Below, one piece after another: positions 11,411 through 21,997 of a stretch of 64,000 bases of DNA (its first letter is position 1; the number at the start of each line of letters is the position of its first letter). The notes beneath the pieces were generated by a model that searched no databases, had not been told where the DNA came from, and was given only the letters and a program-made list of their open reading frames with translations. The stretch lies in NCBI GenBank assembly GCA_027922465.2, contig BQMF02000159.1:248001-312000 (forward strand). Direction: 5' to 3'. The DNA is from Turritopsis dohrnii (Eukaryota; Cnidaria; Hydrozoa; Anthoathecata; Oceaniidae). Made by a program: the position numbers and the translations under genes.

Positions 11411-12538
11411 CTAGCATGTAGCTTTAGGTAAAAATGCCCCCGCGCTCAAGCATTCCAATTTGTACAGATAGCAAGCTATACATTAACAACAGAAACGAAA
11501 ACAAGTTTTTGGCCTAACAAAAAATATTTTGGTTGATTTGAGACCTGATATGAGGCAAACTAAATATTTCGACAAAATCAGGCTCCCTGCCTGGCGGCAA
11601 TGCAAAACCAAGTTGCAATATGCAAACCAAGTAGATCTACACTTAAACAGATGAAAATCTGCACAAAACTTTGTTAGTTTTTGTTATCTCTTAGGCCTAA
11701 GTCACACTGATGCTAATATACCTTTCAAAAAGTGTAAATAAGGCTTAACAAGTAATCTCAGAAAGTATTTGCTACAAACAAAAGAAACGTGTGAACTGAA
11801 ACCATGGATACGTATTTTATAATCAAAATAAAATTTGTTAAACATTCTGTAAGAGCCAAAAGGAAAAAAAACAAACTTTTTCAAAAAAATAAATTAAAGC
11901 GAAAAATCCATTAGAAATCTGCGTTTCAAACTTTGATTTAAAACAAAAAGTAGCCAAAGTTTACATAAAAAGACAAGAAGAAAATATAAGAAGGTTGTAT
12001 TGATCATGATCACACTAGGTTTTACAGACAGTTAAAGAAGAAAAACACGAAGAACGACAATTTGTAATATGGCTTTCTCGTCTACACAGAAATCCAATTA
12101 AAATCTTTTTAAGGCAAGATCCCCCCAAAAATCAGTGCAGAAAATAAAATTATTGAATGGAAGATTTGGAGCTAAAACATATGCAAAAATAAAATGTCGG
12201 TTGGCAAAATTTCGGATTTCAAGCTGTGCTTCAAAATCCTTGTCGTTCACTTCACTAAAACAACACAAAAGTAACATGAAAAATGTCTAAGTAATTTTAG
12301 CATACGAACTTTCTAAACAACATAGTATAATATAATAACAAATTAGGAAAAAGATACGAAGAAAAAATTATGTCTCCCACCTACGGTACCAAAAGCAAAA
12401 TCAGCTAATAACTGTATTCCACCGTGTAACAGCAACACGAAAAGTTGGAAGATGATGAACAAAATCGAAAACTGACTTTCGCCTATCTCGTGAAACTACT
12501 ATGCCTCCTCGCTCGCTTACGCTCGCTGCGGGGGCAAT
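11411..12538. mobile_element. Transposon-like element with GCCCCCGC ends, full-length copy
   Basis: The left end carries GTAGCTTTAGGTAAAAATGC then CCCCGCGCTCAAG; the right end carries GCTTACGCTCGCTGCGGGGG then CAATTA. The outermost GCCCCCGC/GCGGGGGC are inverted. Partial copies lie at 27.22-27.83 kb (left part) and 36.51-37.12 kb (right part), and a right-end scrap at 57.72 kb. Satellite cluster 2 has the matching flanks without this block (about 16.70-16.74 kb), which acts as an approximate empty site. I see no transposase, so it is probably non-autonomous; the superfamily is unknown. Confidence 0.6.
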
Positions 12539-13019
12539 TATGATTATCTGAAAGAAAAAAGATTTCAAATGTATAATTATACAAAAAAACCTAATCAGAC
12601 TAATGACAATATCAAAAGAAAAACAAAACAAACTAAAAGAAACACTGAAACATATTTACCTTAAAAGTAATAATTATAGACACAAGCTAATGACAATTTA
12701 TAGCTAAAGATTTTTTAACAAATGAAAACATTCAAAAAGCATACAAAAAACATAATCGTACAATGACGATATCCAAAGAAAAGCAAAACAAACTAGAAGC
12801 CTCATGGCTTGAACAATTTCCGCATCAGCCCTTGAGGAAATTGCTTCAGGCTAATTTTCAAGATATCTGAATGACTTGTACACTGACTAATAATTTGATA
12901 CAGTCTACAATTCATCAAAATACTCCCTTCTTTAATTTATTTAACTTAATCTTGACAGCTTTGCAATTCACTATGATGTTTCGGGGCTAGAAAAACAGTT
13001 CACCAATATCTTACACATG
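12539..13019. repeat. Segmental duplication, middle part (copy 1)
   Basis: Sequence after the inserted element, such as GAAAGAAAAAAGATTTCAAA and TAGCTAAAGATTTTTTAACA, matches 16.73-16.93 kb. It therefore continues the duplication that contains satellite cluster 1. No gene is seen. Confidence 0.5.
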
Positions 13020-14060
13020 ATGTTTATTCATGAAAATTGAAGATTTTTCGAAAATTGGTCCAAATTTGGCCCAAATTGTCCAATTTTAGTCAATTCTGAC
13101 ATAATGACTGTCAAATTTGAAATCAGCACCTTTCAAATGTAATCCATGCAAAATTTCATGAAATTTTAAGAACTTTCAAAATTTGGTCTAAATTTGGCCC
13201 AAATTGTCCAATTTTAGTCAAGTCTGACAAAATGACTGTCAAATTTGAAATCAGCACCTTTCAATTGTAATAAATGCAAAATTTCATGAATTTTGAAGAA
13301 CTTTCGAAATTTGGTCCAAATTTTGCCCAAAATTGTCCAATTTTAGTCAATTCAGACAAAATGACTGTCAAATTTGAAATCAGCACCTTTCAAATGTAAT
13401 CCATGCAAAATTTCATGAAATTTGAAGAACTTTCGAAATTTGGTCCAAAGTTGGCCCAAATTGTCCAATTTTAGTCAAATTTGACAAAACGACTGTCAAA
13501 TTCGAAATCAGCACCTTTCAAATGTAATCCATGCAAAATTCCATGAAATTTGAAGAACTTTCAAAATTTGGTCCAAATTTGGCCCAAATTGTCCAATTTT
13601 AGTCAATTCTGACATAATGTCTGTCAAATTTGAAATCAGCACCTTTCAATTGTAATAAATGGAAAATTTCATGAATTTTGAAGAAATTTCGAAATTTGGT
13701 CCAAAGTTGGCCCAAATTGTCCAATTTTATTCAATTCTGATATAATGACTGTCAAATTTGAAATCAGCATCTTTCAATTGTAATAAATGGAAAATTTCAT
13801 GAATTTTGAAGAAATTTCGAAATTTGGTTCAAAGTTGGCCCAAATTGTCCAATTTTATTCAATTCTGATATAATGACTGTCAAATTTGAAATCAGCACCT
13901 TTCAAATGTAATCCATGCAAAATTCCATGAAATTTGAAGAACTTTCAAAATTTGGTCCAAATTTGGCCCAAATTGTCCAATTTTAGTCAATTTTGACATA
14001 ATGACTGTCAAATTTGAAATCAGCACCTTGTCTAAATTTTCCAATTTTAGTCAAACCTGT
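13020..14060. repeat. Minisatellite, ~128 bp unit, eight copies
   Basis: The motif GACTGTCAAATTTGAAATCA starts at 13106, 13234, 13363, 13491, 13620 (first base changed), 13747, 13875 and 14003, a spacing of 127-129 bases. Each unit also contains TTGGTCCAAATTTGGCCCAA and CATGCAAAATTTCATGAA forms. Units differ by a few bases, so homogenisation is incomplete. The array is absent from the matching place in duplication copy 2. Confidence 0.9.
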
Positions 14061-14239
14061 CCTAAGTTCCTAGCATAGGTCAGTCATTAACTATTCTGAA
14101 TAAACTAACAATCCGGAATCCGAACGGACTTTCCGAAAACGGCAAAAAACTGTTACATAGACAGTCAGATAGTTAGATAGATAGATAGAATGTGTAAACC
14201 AAACAATTTCCTACGCATAGCGCGCGGAAATTGAACTAA

Positions 14240-15050
14240 AAGAAACTTTGAGAACACATTTACCTCAAGAATAATAATTAAAACCACAGTCGTAATGACG
14301 GAACATTCACACCTGGTGGAACCATTTTTAATCTTAGTGCAAAACTCCTCTGGCTAATTCACAACAGTTAATCAACCCTCTCTTTATCCAGCATACTAAC
14401 TGTGTTCTAACTAAATAGATATATACTATTTTAACTTTGGTTTAACTGCAAACAAAAGAGGATACCTTTCAATACCAATTCACATCATCATGTTAGTAAA
14501 CAACATCCTCTGCTTTTCTGCAGCCATTTTCAAACACTTTTAAACTCTTTACTTTCTATATTTCATACCTGCAAACAAATTGATAATACTTTATTTACTT
14601 TCCAGCACATTTTCCTGCTGTAAAATACTTAAAACACTTTCTTAAACAAATAGTTTTCCACTGAAATAATGCTACCATATTTAAACACTGAAAAACATAA
14701 AAATGCTTTCTTCGTTTGGCAAAACTGCTTTTATGCTGATGTGAGGTAACTTTCTTTATTTTGCAGAAGACTTTTCTACTGTAAACATGCACTAAAGATC
14801 TCTGTAAACTTTCTTTACTTTCCAGTAAGTTTAGTGAACTTTTCACCTTAGTCTTTGTCTTCGTCTCAACTGTCTGCAGACTAACGGTTTTACTAACGGA
14901 TTCCGTTACTATCGATTTTTGATTTTCGGCAACCAATCAAATTGGCGAAAAGAATTTCTTACGTTTTGATTGGCTTAAAAAAAACGTTTACTTTTAAAAA
15001 CGGATCTTGATCTAAAATACTGACCCGATTGGTCATTTGTCTAACGAAAA
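14240..15050. repeat. Segmental duplication, right part (copy 1)
   Basis: This stretch matches 16.83-17.72 kb by eye. Anchors are CATACTAACTGTGTTCTAAC, GAGGATACCTTTCAATACC, CTTTACTTTCCAGCACA and a GCAACCAATCAAATTGGCG block. Inside, on the minus strand, an ATG at about 14529 begins MAAEKQRMLF and stops after 15 codons. The same MAAEK start opens a longer frame in copy 2 (17457). Confidence 0.6.
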
Positions 15051-15639
15051 AGATGACTACGAGTAAGAAAATTTTGACCATAAATCTTTTCAAAAAACAT
15101 CACTCTCTAAGTTAAATGTGTTGCACTCGATTGCAGATTAGTATAATAAGACCAGCAACTCGCGTAAAAGTTTTTTACGGCTTAAATTTCGAAAAGAATG
15201 TGCGGAAATCTATGTCAAAAAAACTTGAGGAAAAATTAAATCACGAAATCGCGACTGGAAAGTGCACCCATGATATTCTCGAGATATTTCCCCAAAAACG
15301 TCGCCTTCGATTAGGGATCTAATACAATGATTCCCCGTGATCATAAATAACTGACGTCAAATGTCACGTACTCTTGAAATAATGGTGAAAAAAGTGTCTT
15401 TCGCCTCTACGTGGTTTTACGCGATCATAAGAAGAACTTGACCGTAAAATTTAAGTAAATATATTATTCTCTAAAATGAAAGTTGGATGCACAATTGCAA
15501 ATTAGTATAATAACCCTAGCCGCTAAGGCGCCTTCGCTCGTCGCCCATGTTCAGCATGTGTTGTGTCGCACGCTGCCAACGATCAACATGCATTTCATGT
15601 AAAACATTTCTTGCCGATTATCAAAATAATAAAAATAAT
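15051..15639. other. Junction between the two duplication copies
   Basis: Two copies of the GTTAAATGTGTTGCA...ATTAGTATAATAA module lie at about 15.08-15.16 kb and 15.44-15.51 kb. A short open frame near 15116-15322 has no recognisable domain. No gene is supported. Confidence 0.4.
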
Positions 15640-16720
15640 TTGAAACATCCAATCACATTCCTGTTTTCAAACCAAAACCATTTTTTTATACCCTAAAGTT
15701 GAAAAGAAGAAAACATAATACAAAACTATGTACCAAAGAACACAAAAGCCAGTAATTATAATTGATATTAATGTGTAGGCACGTAATATCAAATGTAAAA
15801 AAGATTTTATGGATTTAATTAATCAAAAGCTGAAACGAATAAAAGCATTCTAAAATAGTTTTTCCCGAGAGACATGAAACATCCAAAACAACGAGATAAG
15901 AAAGAAACTAAATCATCTAAACACTAAAATATTGTACTAAGTATTGACTGAAAAGCATATTTTTCAAAAGTAACTTTTACGCAAAACAAATCATAACAAA
16001 ATTAATGCAAAGCTACACACCCAAGCATCCAACAACTTCATGTTTAAAATGTATTCAGGGTTCAGTAACACTGGAGCTGATCTGAATAAAAATTATTTTT
16101 TACCCTGGACACGTGAAACATAACATAACATTGCAGCACTTAAAATGACCTACTATTGACTGAGAACTGTATTTTTCATACGCAGAAAATGCAAAATAGC
16201 TTCTATGTAAAACAAATCATAATAAAACTGATACAAAACTATACACCCAAGCACCCTAAATGCCACCATTGACATGGGTATAAATGTATAGTATAGTTTC
16301 ACTGGAGCTGAACCGAATAAGACTTTTGTAAAATTATTTTTTACCCTGGAGACGTGAAACACAAACAAACATCGCATTAACAGTACAGTCCAAAATCATG
16401 CTTTTACATGCAGAAGATTTAACGCATAAACAAATAGTAATATAACAAAGAACTAAAGTATATAATATTGTATATGCAAAATAAAAGAAGTATATAAGTA
16501 ACTTAAGCTTAAAACACAGCAATACATAACACAGAACTATATACCCAGCCACACAAAAGCAAACATTGAATAACATTACAAATATGTGAATTGAAAACAA
16601 ATCGATACCTTCTAACTGTGAGTCTTTCAGAATTTTTAAAATGGATAATCTGTTATTGACCAACCATTGACATCATGATATCAAACCATGAGTTTCATTC
16701 GTTTATTGTTATTGCATTTT
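15640..16720. repeat. Satellite cluster 2: degenerate ~240 bp tandem repeat
   Basis: Units related to cluster 1 begin near 15865, 16099 and 16341, with spacing of about 235-242 bases, and a more diverged one lies before 15865. Shared text includes TACCCTGGAGACGTGAAACA, CAAAACAAATCATAACAAA and CAGAAGATTTAACGCATAAA. Confidence 0.6.
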
Positions 16721-17720
16721 TTATTTTGCTTTTCTAAAAGAAAAAAGATTTTGAATGTATATCGATACTACAGAAAACCGAATGGTATTATGTCGATATT
16801 AAAAGAAAAAATTCAACTAAAAGAATGTTCGAGAATAAATTTACCTTAAAAATAATAATTAAAAACACAAACGTAAAGACAGAATTTTGTATAGCTAAAG
16901 AATTTTTAACAAACACAAGTATTCTATGGAACCATTTTTGAAATTCTCCTCTCTGCTGGGTAATTCAAAACACAACAGTAAACAACCCTGCATTCTTTAT
17001 TTATTCAACATACTAACTGTGTTCTAACTAAATAGAAATATACTATTTTAATTTTGGTTTAACTTCAAACATAAGAGGATACCTTTCAAAACCAATTCAC
17101 ATAATCATGTTTGTCATAATCATTTTCATTGATTCATACCTGTAAACAAATTTTAATAACACTTTTTTTAACACTTTATTTACTTTCCAGCACACTTTTC
17201 TACTGCAAACACATAAAATATCCTTGCTCCTACTGTCTTTAATATTTCTTCGTTAGTGAAATTTGTCTGCCATTTTTATCACACTCAAAGACAAAAATAC
17301 TGGTTTCTAAGTTCCCCAGCACTGTTTTTATGTTGTTTTCATGTAAATCTTCCGTTAATAAGAAGCCTTTTATATACCTAAAATACGTAAATAAACTCAC
17401 CAAACTTCCCATCAAAATGGCAAGCAACAAAATAAACATCATCTTTTCTGCAGCCATTTTTAAAGAACTTTCACTGCACTTTGCACTTCACGGCTGTATA
17501 CTAATACTTGATAACTCACTTACGCATGTTCTACAATACAATACAATACAATACAATACAGTAAAAGTATAACAATAAAGGTTTTTTTATTATACATTAA
17601 ACGCGTTTCTTCTTCAAAAGAGCAGCAGAAATGAAGAACCTTATTAACGAACTCCGTTGCTATTAATTCTTCAGCCAATCAAAATAGCGCATTTCAAGAG
17701 TTTTCCTTTATTAGCCAATA
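16721..17720. repeat. Segmental duplication, right part (copy 2)
   Basis: This is the partner of 12.54-12.83 kb and 14.24-15.05 kb, without the GCCCCCGC element and without the 128 bp minisatellite. Comparing the two copies shows which blocks were inserted or lost after duplication. Confidence 0.6.
17239..17457 (-). CDS. Possible 72-residue protein with a signal-peptide-like start
   Basis: The minus-strand frame starts at ATG 17457 and reads MAAEKMMFILLLAILMGSL, a short N-region followed by a hydrophobic stretch, then TYFRYIKGFLLTED, and ends NGRQISLTKKY. A GTGAGT at 17400 could be a splice donor just after the hydrophobic part, so this may be a signal-peptide exon rather than a whole protein. 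The duplicated copy at 14.53 kb keeps MAAEK but stops early. No homologue is recognised and coding status is weak. Confidence 0.25.
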   Translation of the reverse strand: MAAEKMMFILLLAILMGSLVSLFTYFRYIKGFLLTEDLHENNIKTVLGNLETSIFVFECDKNGRQISLTKKY

Positions 17721-17755
17721 AAAACGATCAGCTCCGGGGCTTCCCCTTATATAAG
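17675..17755 (+). promoter_or_regulatory. Promoter-like CCAAT-CCAAT-TATA cluster
   Basis: CCAAT lies at 17675-17679 and 17715-17719, and TATATAA at 17748-17754. That order and spacing is usual for a strong RNA polymerase II promoter firing rightwards. The downstream frame (about 17825-18046) has no recognised domain, so a gene cannot be named. Chance occurrence in AT-rich DNA is possible for the TATA part. Confidence 0.25.
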
Positions 17756-18087
17756 ATCCTTGTTCAAAACCACTCATTTTGATGCAGTAGGAAATGGTTT
17801 CATTTCGGCCTTTTTATTTGGGCATTGGCGAATGGACTAACTACTGAAGTCGATGCTCGACTGATCCTGAACGAAAAACAGAGAGATTGTTGTGATTCTT
17901 ATGATGCCAGAAATCTCAATGTTGAAATCAGTCTTCAGCAGCTGAAATTGGTTCTCTTTTTCTTGTTTTTTGTCGTTGCAGAGAAGGTCCGATCAAAGAA
18001 AGTAAACGTTCCAAACAAATCGAAAAAAATATTCTTTGTCAAATAAACGCAGTTCTTGTATCAAAACATGATAATCACCATGACATT

Positions 18088-20243
18088 TTTATATATTTCC
18101 CCATAGGGCGAAATATATGTTAAAACCGGCATTTTCCTTCTTCATCATCTTCTCCGTTCACTTTTATAGTCGCGGTTCGGTATTGAATTTTCGCCTAGCC
18201 AAAGTAGATAAGAACAGAGGCTAGTCTACAGCACGCCATTTTTTTCAGACAGTGCAGAGCAGATGAACAGTGGAAGATTTTTGTTTTTTTTCTGCTAGCT
18301 TTTAAAATGATTCAATAATAGACGAAACGTTAAATGATGGAAATGGATCGTTTTAGTTCAGTGTTGTCTTAAAAAGCTTTGTAAAAACTTTTGAATGAAC
18401 GTGTAAAAACCAGAAAAAATTGATGTATATAATGATGATGTTTTGTTTTTGTTGACAACAATGTTATGGTGACTGGTTATTAAATGCTTGGAACAGTAAA
18501 CCATTGAAGCTGTGATTCCAGTGAAAGGGTGAAAATTCACTATTAAAAGCCACGCTGAAGATTTATTTTTATGTTACATCCTGGATAAATGTGGCCCAAA
18601 CTGAACAACACTGAAAGCACATGATGTACAACTATTAAAGGAAATCCTTTTTATATGGAGCACATCCAGTTCAATCAGTTTCTTTGATTCATAGATTACA
18701 TCACAAAAACTGCAAGTACAAACGTGATGTCGTATATGCAATAAGAAGTCAGAAACTAATTGCGTATAATATTTTAAAACACAGGATTGAGACACATAAT
18801 AACTTGACAGAATCTGGTCGAGTGTGCTTCCTTGGATAGTCATTTAATCCAACAACAGAAACGTAGTTTGCTATGGATAAATTCCATGGTCACGTATACT
18901 GTTTTGATACTGTATATATCATATATTTTATTTTGCAAAATTTAATATACTGTCAATTTTCCTGTACGAACAACGAACGTAAATCAAAACACAATACAAA
19001 TGACAGTCTGTAAATTAAATCAAGCCGGAACACGAACTTCTATTTTGAGCTATGTAGTGATTTGGTTATGGATATGTATTTTCACTACCAAAGTTTTTTT
19101 TATCCATTTGGGATTTATATATGGTCATTTTTTGCACAAAATAAACAATGAGGTGAACATATCTTTTTGAAGAGAGATGTTTATTCTGAATATATACTTG
19201 AACTATTCTGTCCTAATTTGAAATGTTAACGTAATATTTGTTACTAGAGATTTTGATTGCTTTTGATAGTTATTTGCTTACCGTATTTTCTGTAATAAGT
19301 GCGGGCGCTTATAATTTTTTTTTTGGAAATTAGGGGGTGGGAGGGCTAATTGGAGAGGGGCGCTTATAAAAACATTTTGAAATGGTCATGCTAGCTGTGA
19401 ACGAGGCATTGTAATTGTAACAACTGTATATATTTTCATGGCAACGAATTAAGATTTTTTACTTATAACTTAAATTTAGACATTTAGTCTTCTGTTTCTG
19501 TTACAGAATTTCGCTTTTTGTTCAAAGTTCTAATTACCAGACCCGGGCGCTTATAAATTTCTGAGTCTAGTCTAATATTTTTGACTAGAAGGGATGCTTA
19601 TTAGAGAGGGGCGCTTACTAGAGAGGGGTGCTAGTTAGAGAGAATATGGTATATATGTCTACCCGAAAGTATACCATGGTATCAAAATTAGGTTTAACAA
19701 TTTTCTTTTCTTCTTTTGTACAGAAAACCTGTATACAAATTTGATTGTATAATGTTTGTAAGATAGTTTTGTCCGAGTTACAAAAGGCAAGTGTTCTGTT
19801 AAGTTACATTGTTTACCCTTATTTTATGGTATAAAGGATAGGAAACTTGTCAAGCTTCTGCAACAATAAAGATCATACATGATGAAATTGTCTTACACAT
19901 TGATGGAGTTGTTGATATGCAGTTGTTTAAGGAGAAATATTAGTCGCATTTAGGTCTTATAATTTTTAGCTACGTGTCCATAGTAACTTCTCAGTCACTT
20001 TTTAAATCCACGGCAAAAAATTTTAAGAGAAACCTTATCATTTGATCGTGAACAACTTCATTTCATAATAAGTTCAAAGTAAGTTTTTCTGTGGTAGTAA
20101 ATTCAATTAGTATCAGGTTGATGGTAGTTATACTGTACCTATTTAATGATACATTTTTTCTCATGGTTATCAATGTACACATAATAATTGATAAAATGTT
20201 TGCAACTTTGGGGAAATATATAGTCGCATTTTTGCGAATCTTG
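18088..20243 (+). mobile_element. Dispersed repeat R1, complete copy B
   Basis: The 5' end is ATATATTTCCCCATAGGGCG then AAATATATG, followed by about 150 bases (AACCGGCATTTTC, TTCACTTTTATAG, ATTGAATTTTCG) shared with repeat R2. The 3' end is TTTGGGGAAATATATAGTCG then CATTTTTGCGAATCTTGT. Bases TCGCATTTTTGCGA form a small hairpin just before the end, and GGGGAAATATAT is the inverse of the 5' ATATTTCCCC. Short inverted ends plus a 3' hairpin resemble non-autonomous Helentron-type elements; this is inference. It carries a 369 bp insertion (19281-19649). No conserved ORF was seen. Confidence 0.65.
19281..19649. mobile_element. Small TA-target transposon inside R1 copy B
   Basis: The insert has inverted ends CCGTATTTTCT / AGAGAATATGG and repeats GGGCGCTTAT and GAGAGGGGCGCTTA internally. 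TA flanks both sides (19279-19280 and 19650-19651). The inverted copy C keeps the uninterrupted site, TTTGCTTATGATGTTTACCCC on its minus strand, so the insertion and its TA target duplication are seen directly. Confidence 0.75.
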
Positions 20244-20369
20244 TCTTTCTTGGAAAAACTTTCTTACCAAACATCTTCTTTGTTTGGGTCTACATTCCTC
20301 TTCATCTTCCATGAGCATAAGAATAGCTAAGGCATAAATTGATTTTTTTCTCAATGAGAGCGGCGCCAT
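20244..20369 (-). pseudogene. HARBI1-like transposase nuclease, N-terminal fragment
   Basis: The frame from ATG 20369 reads MAPLSLRKKSIYALAILMLM, then an acidic stretch, then RRCLVRKFFQERQD. A hydrophobic helix, an acidic run and an RR-x-x-V-R-x-x-x-x-x-R block make up the usual start of HARBI1/PIF nucleases. The DDE catalytic domain is absent because the R1 terminus begins about 42 codons in. It is non-functional, but names the likely transposase source for TAA-flanked MITEs of the same superfamily. Confidence 0.5.
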
Positions 20370-20568
20370 TTTGTTTTTTATTTTTCTCACCCGTCGTAAG
20401 CAAATTTTTTTATATCAGTCGTAAGCCTTAAAACACAGTTTTAAGGCAAAAGACGGGCTTCTTGATTTTTTTATTCGCACCAGCGCAACCCGTAAAACGG
20501 CAAAGCAAGGCAAGGCAAGGCTTGCGATCGTCGTAACTTAAGCCTTACGACGCTAGTGAGAACCAGCC
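20244..20568 (-). mobile_element. PIF/Harbinger transposon, 5' end only, truncated by R1
   Basis: On the minus strand the sequence begins GGCTGGTTCTCACTAGCGTC then GTAAGGCTTAAG, a GG-starting terminal repeat of the kind seen in Harbinger elements. It continues to the start of a HARBI1-like gene and is cut where the R1 3' terminus abuts (about 20243). The rest of the element is missing. Confidence 0.5.
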
Positions 20569-20594
20569 TTGAATGTACAAGTTTCCACTGTTAG

Positions 20595-20912
20595 TTACTT
20601 CATGATGACCGTAGTTACGATCGAAACGTCGCTTTTAACATGGATGTGTCTTGAAAATTTGTCGGTGTTTCCTTTCAATATAGACTGAAAAAGTAGTTTA
20701 GAGTTTTTCCTCGCTTTTGAGTTCTTGAATTCACCATTCCCATAACTGTAATAATTAGTTCCTGATCTAAACGGACTTGAAGTCGATGATTCATAATGCC
20801 ATTGTCTCCTTAATATATGAATGTAGCCACCCACTTTAATTCTGATTGCATTGGGATAGTATCCATCTATTAGGAAGATAACATTAATTGTAATTGGCAA
20901 AATGAATCCTTT
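20595..20912 (-). CDS. Possible terminal exon, 105 residues, unrecognised
   Basis: On the minus strand an acceptor, AAATAATTGTAG, at 20913 is followed in phase 0 by an open frame to a stop at 20595. It reads KGFILPITINVIFLIDGYYP, then IKVGGYIHILRRQWHYES, and ends HVKSDVSIVTTVIMK. Composition is plausible for protein and hydrophobic residues are patterned, but I recognise no domain and found no partner exon. Confidence 0.25.
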   Translation of the reverse strand, partial: KGFILPITINVIFLIDGYYPNAIRIKVGGYIHILRRQWHYESSTSSPFRSGTNYYSYGNGEFKNSKARKNSKLLFQSILKGNTDKFSRHIHVKSDVSIVTTVIMK

Positions 20913-21160
20913 CTACAATTATTTAAAACGTTAATTAATTTTATTGATTTGGCTCCAAATTGGCCATTCCCATAATTGAGTTATCTCCTTGATACAAATA
21001 TAACTATTACAATGCAATACTGTAATTTCTGGCTTTGAGATAACTTCAAGTACTGTCTTAGGTAGTTGTAAAAATATCACATTTATTCGTGGAACTCAAT
21101 TATTATTATAATCAGGAATTACCATTGATTTCTGATCATTGCTTCATGGTGTAGCTACTA

Positions 21161-21280
21161 CCAGTAAATGTCGCAATCGCCAGTAATTGTCGCAAACGCT
21201 AGTAATTGTCGCAAAATTGCCAGCAAGTGCCGCAATTCAACAGTAAGTGTCGCAAAATTGCCAGTAAGTGTCGCAATTAG
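21161..21280. repeat. Tandem repeat, 19-21 bp unit, six copies
   Basis: Units are variants of CCAGTAAGTGTCGCAAAATTG. They lie about 275 bases before the NIDO exon. Confidence 0.8.
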
Positions 21281-21555
21281 AACTAGAATTGTCATACACA
21301 TGGTAGTATAATATATTAACCGGAGAACAGCCAATTCAATATAAGGAACTGTTACACAATAGAACGCTTAAAGATGCACTACCGTTTTATAGCACATGGC
21401 TCTGATTTCACTTTTTAAAAACATCAGTTATCTCATACTGTGGTTTTAGCGTAACTTAGCGGGTTTATTCTTTGATTCTAAGATGTTAAAAAATTTCAAA
21501 CTCGATCATAGACAAAAGTTTGATTATAGTATACTCTTTTATAGTTGGATTTCAG

Positions 21556-21997
21556 TGGAATTATCGCGCTTGATGGAAGAAGTGATCAAAGCGATCCGCA
21601 AAATAGTGGTGTGTACATATCCTTGTTTCACTGCAACTTGGGTGAAAGATATGATGAAGGAGTCATGTTTGTCCGAGAAACAACTGATTCCAGTACCTTA
21701 TCCAGTGTCAGCCAAGATGTCAATCGTCCCTCCAATGTCAATTTTGCTGCTACCACGGCGATTATTGCGACTTACATACATTCTTCTACTAAAGACACAT
21801 TTCAACTTGTTTTGGCTTCAGATGGAACGACAACATACGGAATGTCAGAGTCTCAGATAATATTCAGTTCGCCCACATCGGATGTAATTGTTCCTTCCGA
21901 AGCAATTCCAGAATCACGAGCTGTACAGTCTTTCAGAAGTTCCTTGGTTGGTTGGAAGGCAACAGAATGTTGCAATTGTAAACTATGGAAGCGTTAG
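21556..21997 (+). CDS. NIDO (nidogen-like) domain exon, 3' part probably replaced by a repeat
   Basis: After a TTTCAG acceptor (ending 21555) the frame reads GIIALDGRSD, GVMFVRETTDSSTLSSVSQD, ATTAIIATYIHSS and DTFQLVLASDGTTTYGM. These match the NIDO domain of nidogen, mucin-4 and alpha-tectorin type proteins: a VxYRETTD strand, a WALIATW-like strand and the TFQxVLASDG strand. Such domains sit in secreted or surface matrix proteins. From base 21953 the DNA is identical to a repeat also found at 23146, so the last 15 or so codons (GWKATECCNCKLW) are probably not original protein. The original 3' end of the exon is therefore lost or displaced. No neighbouring exon was identified. Confidence 0.6.

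Noticed and set aside
18574..18843. ORFs within R1 copies
   Set aside because: Frames are not preserved among copies A, B, C and D.
21161..21280. CRISPR-like spacing of short repeats
   Set aside because: Units are directly adjacent with no unique spacers, in a eukaryotic genome; it is a simple tandem repeat.
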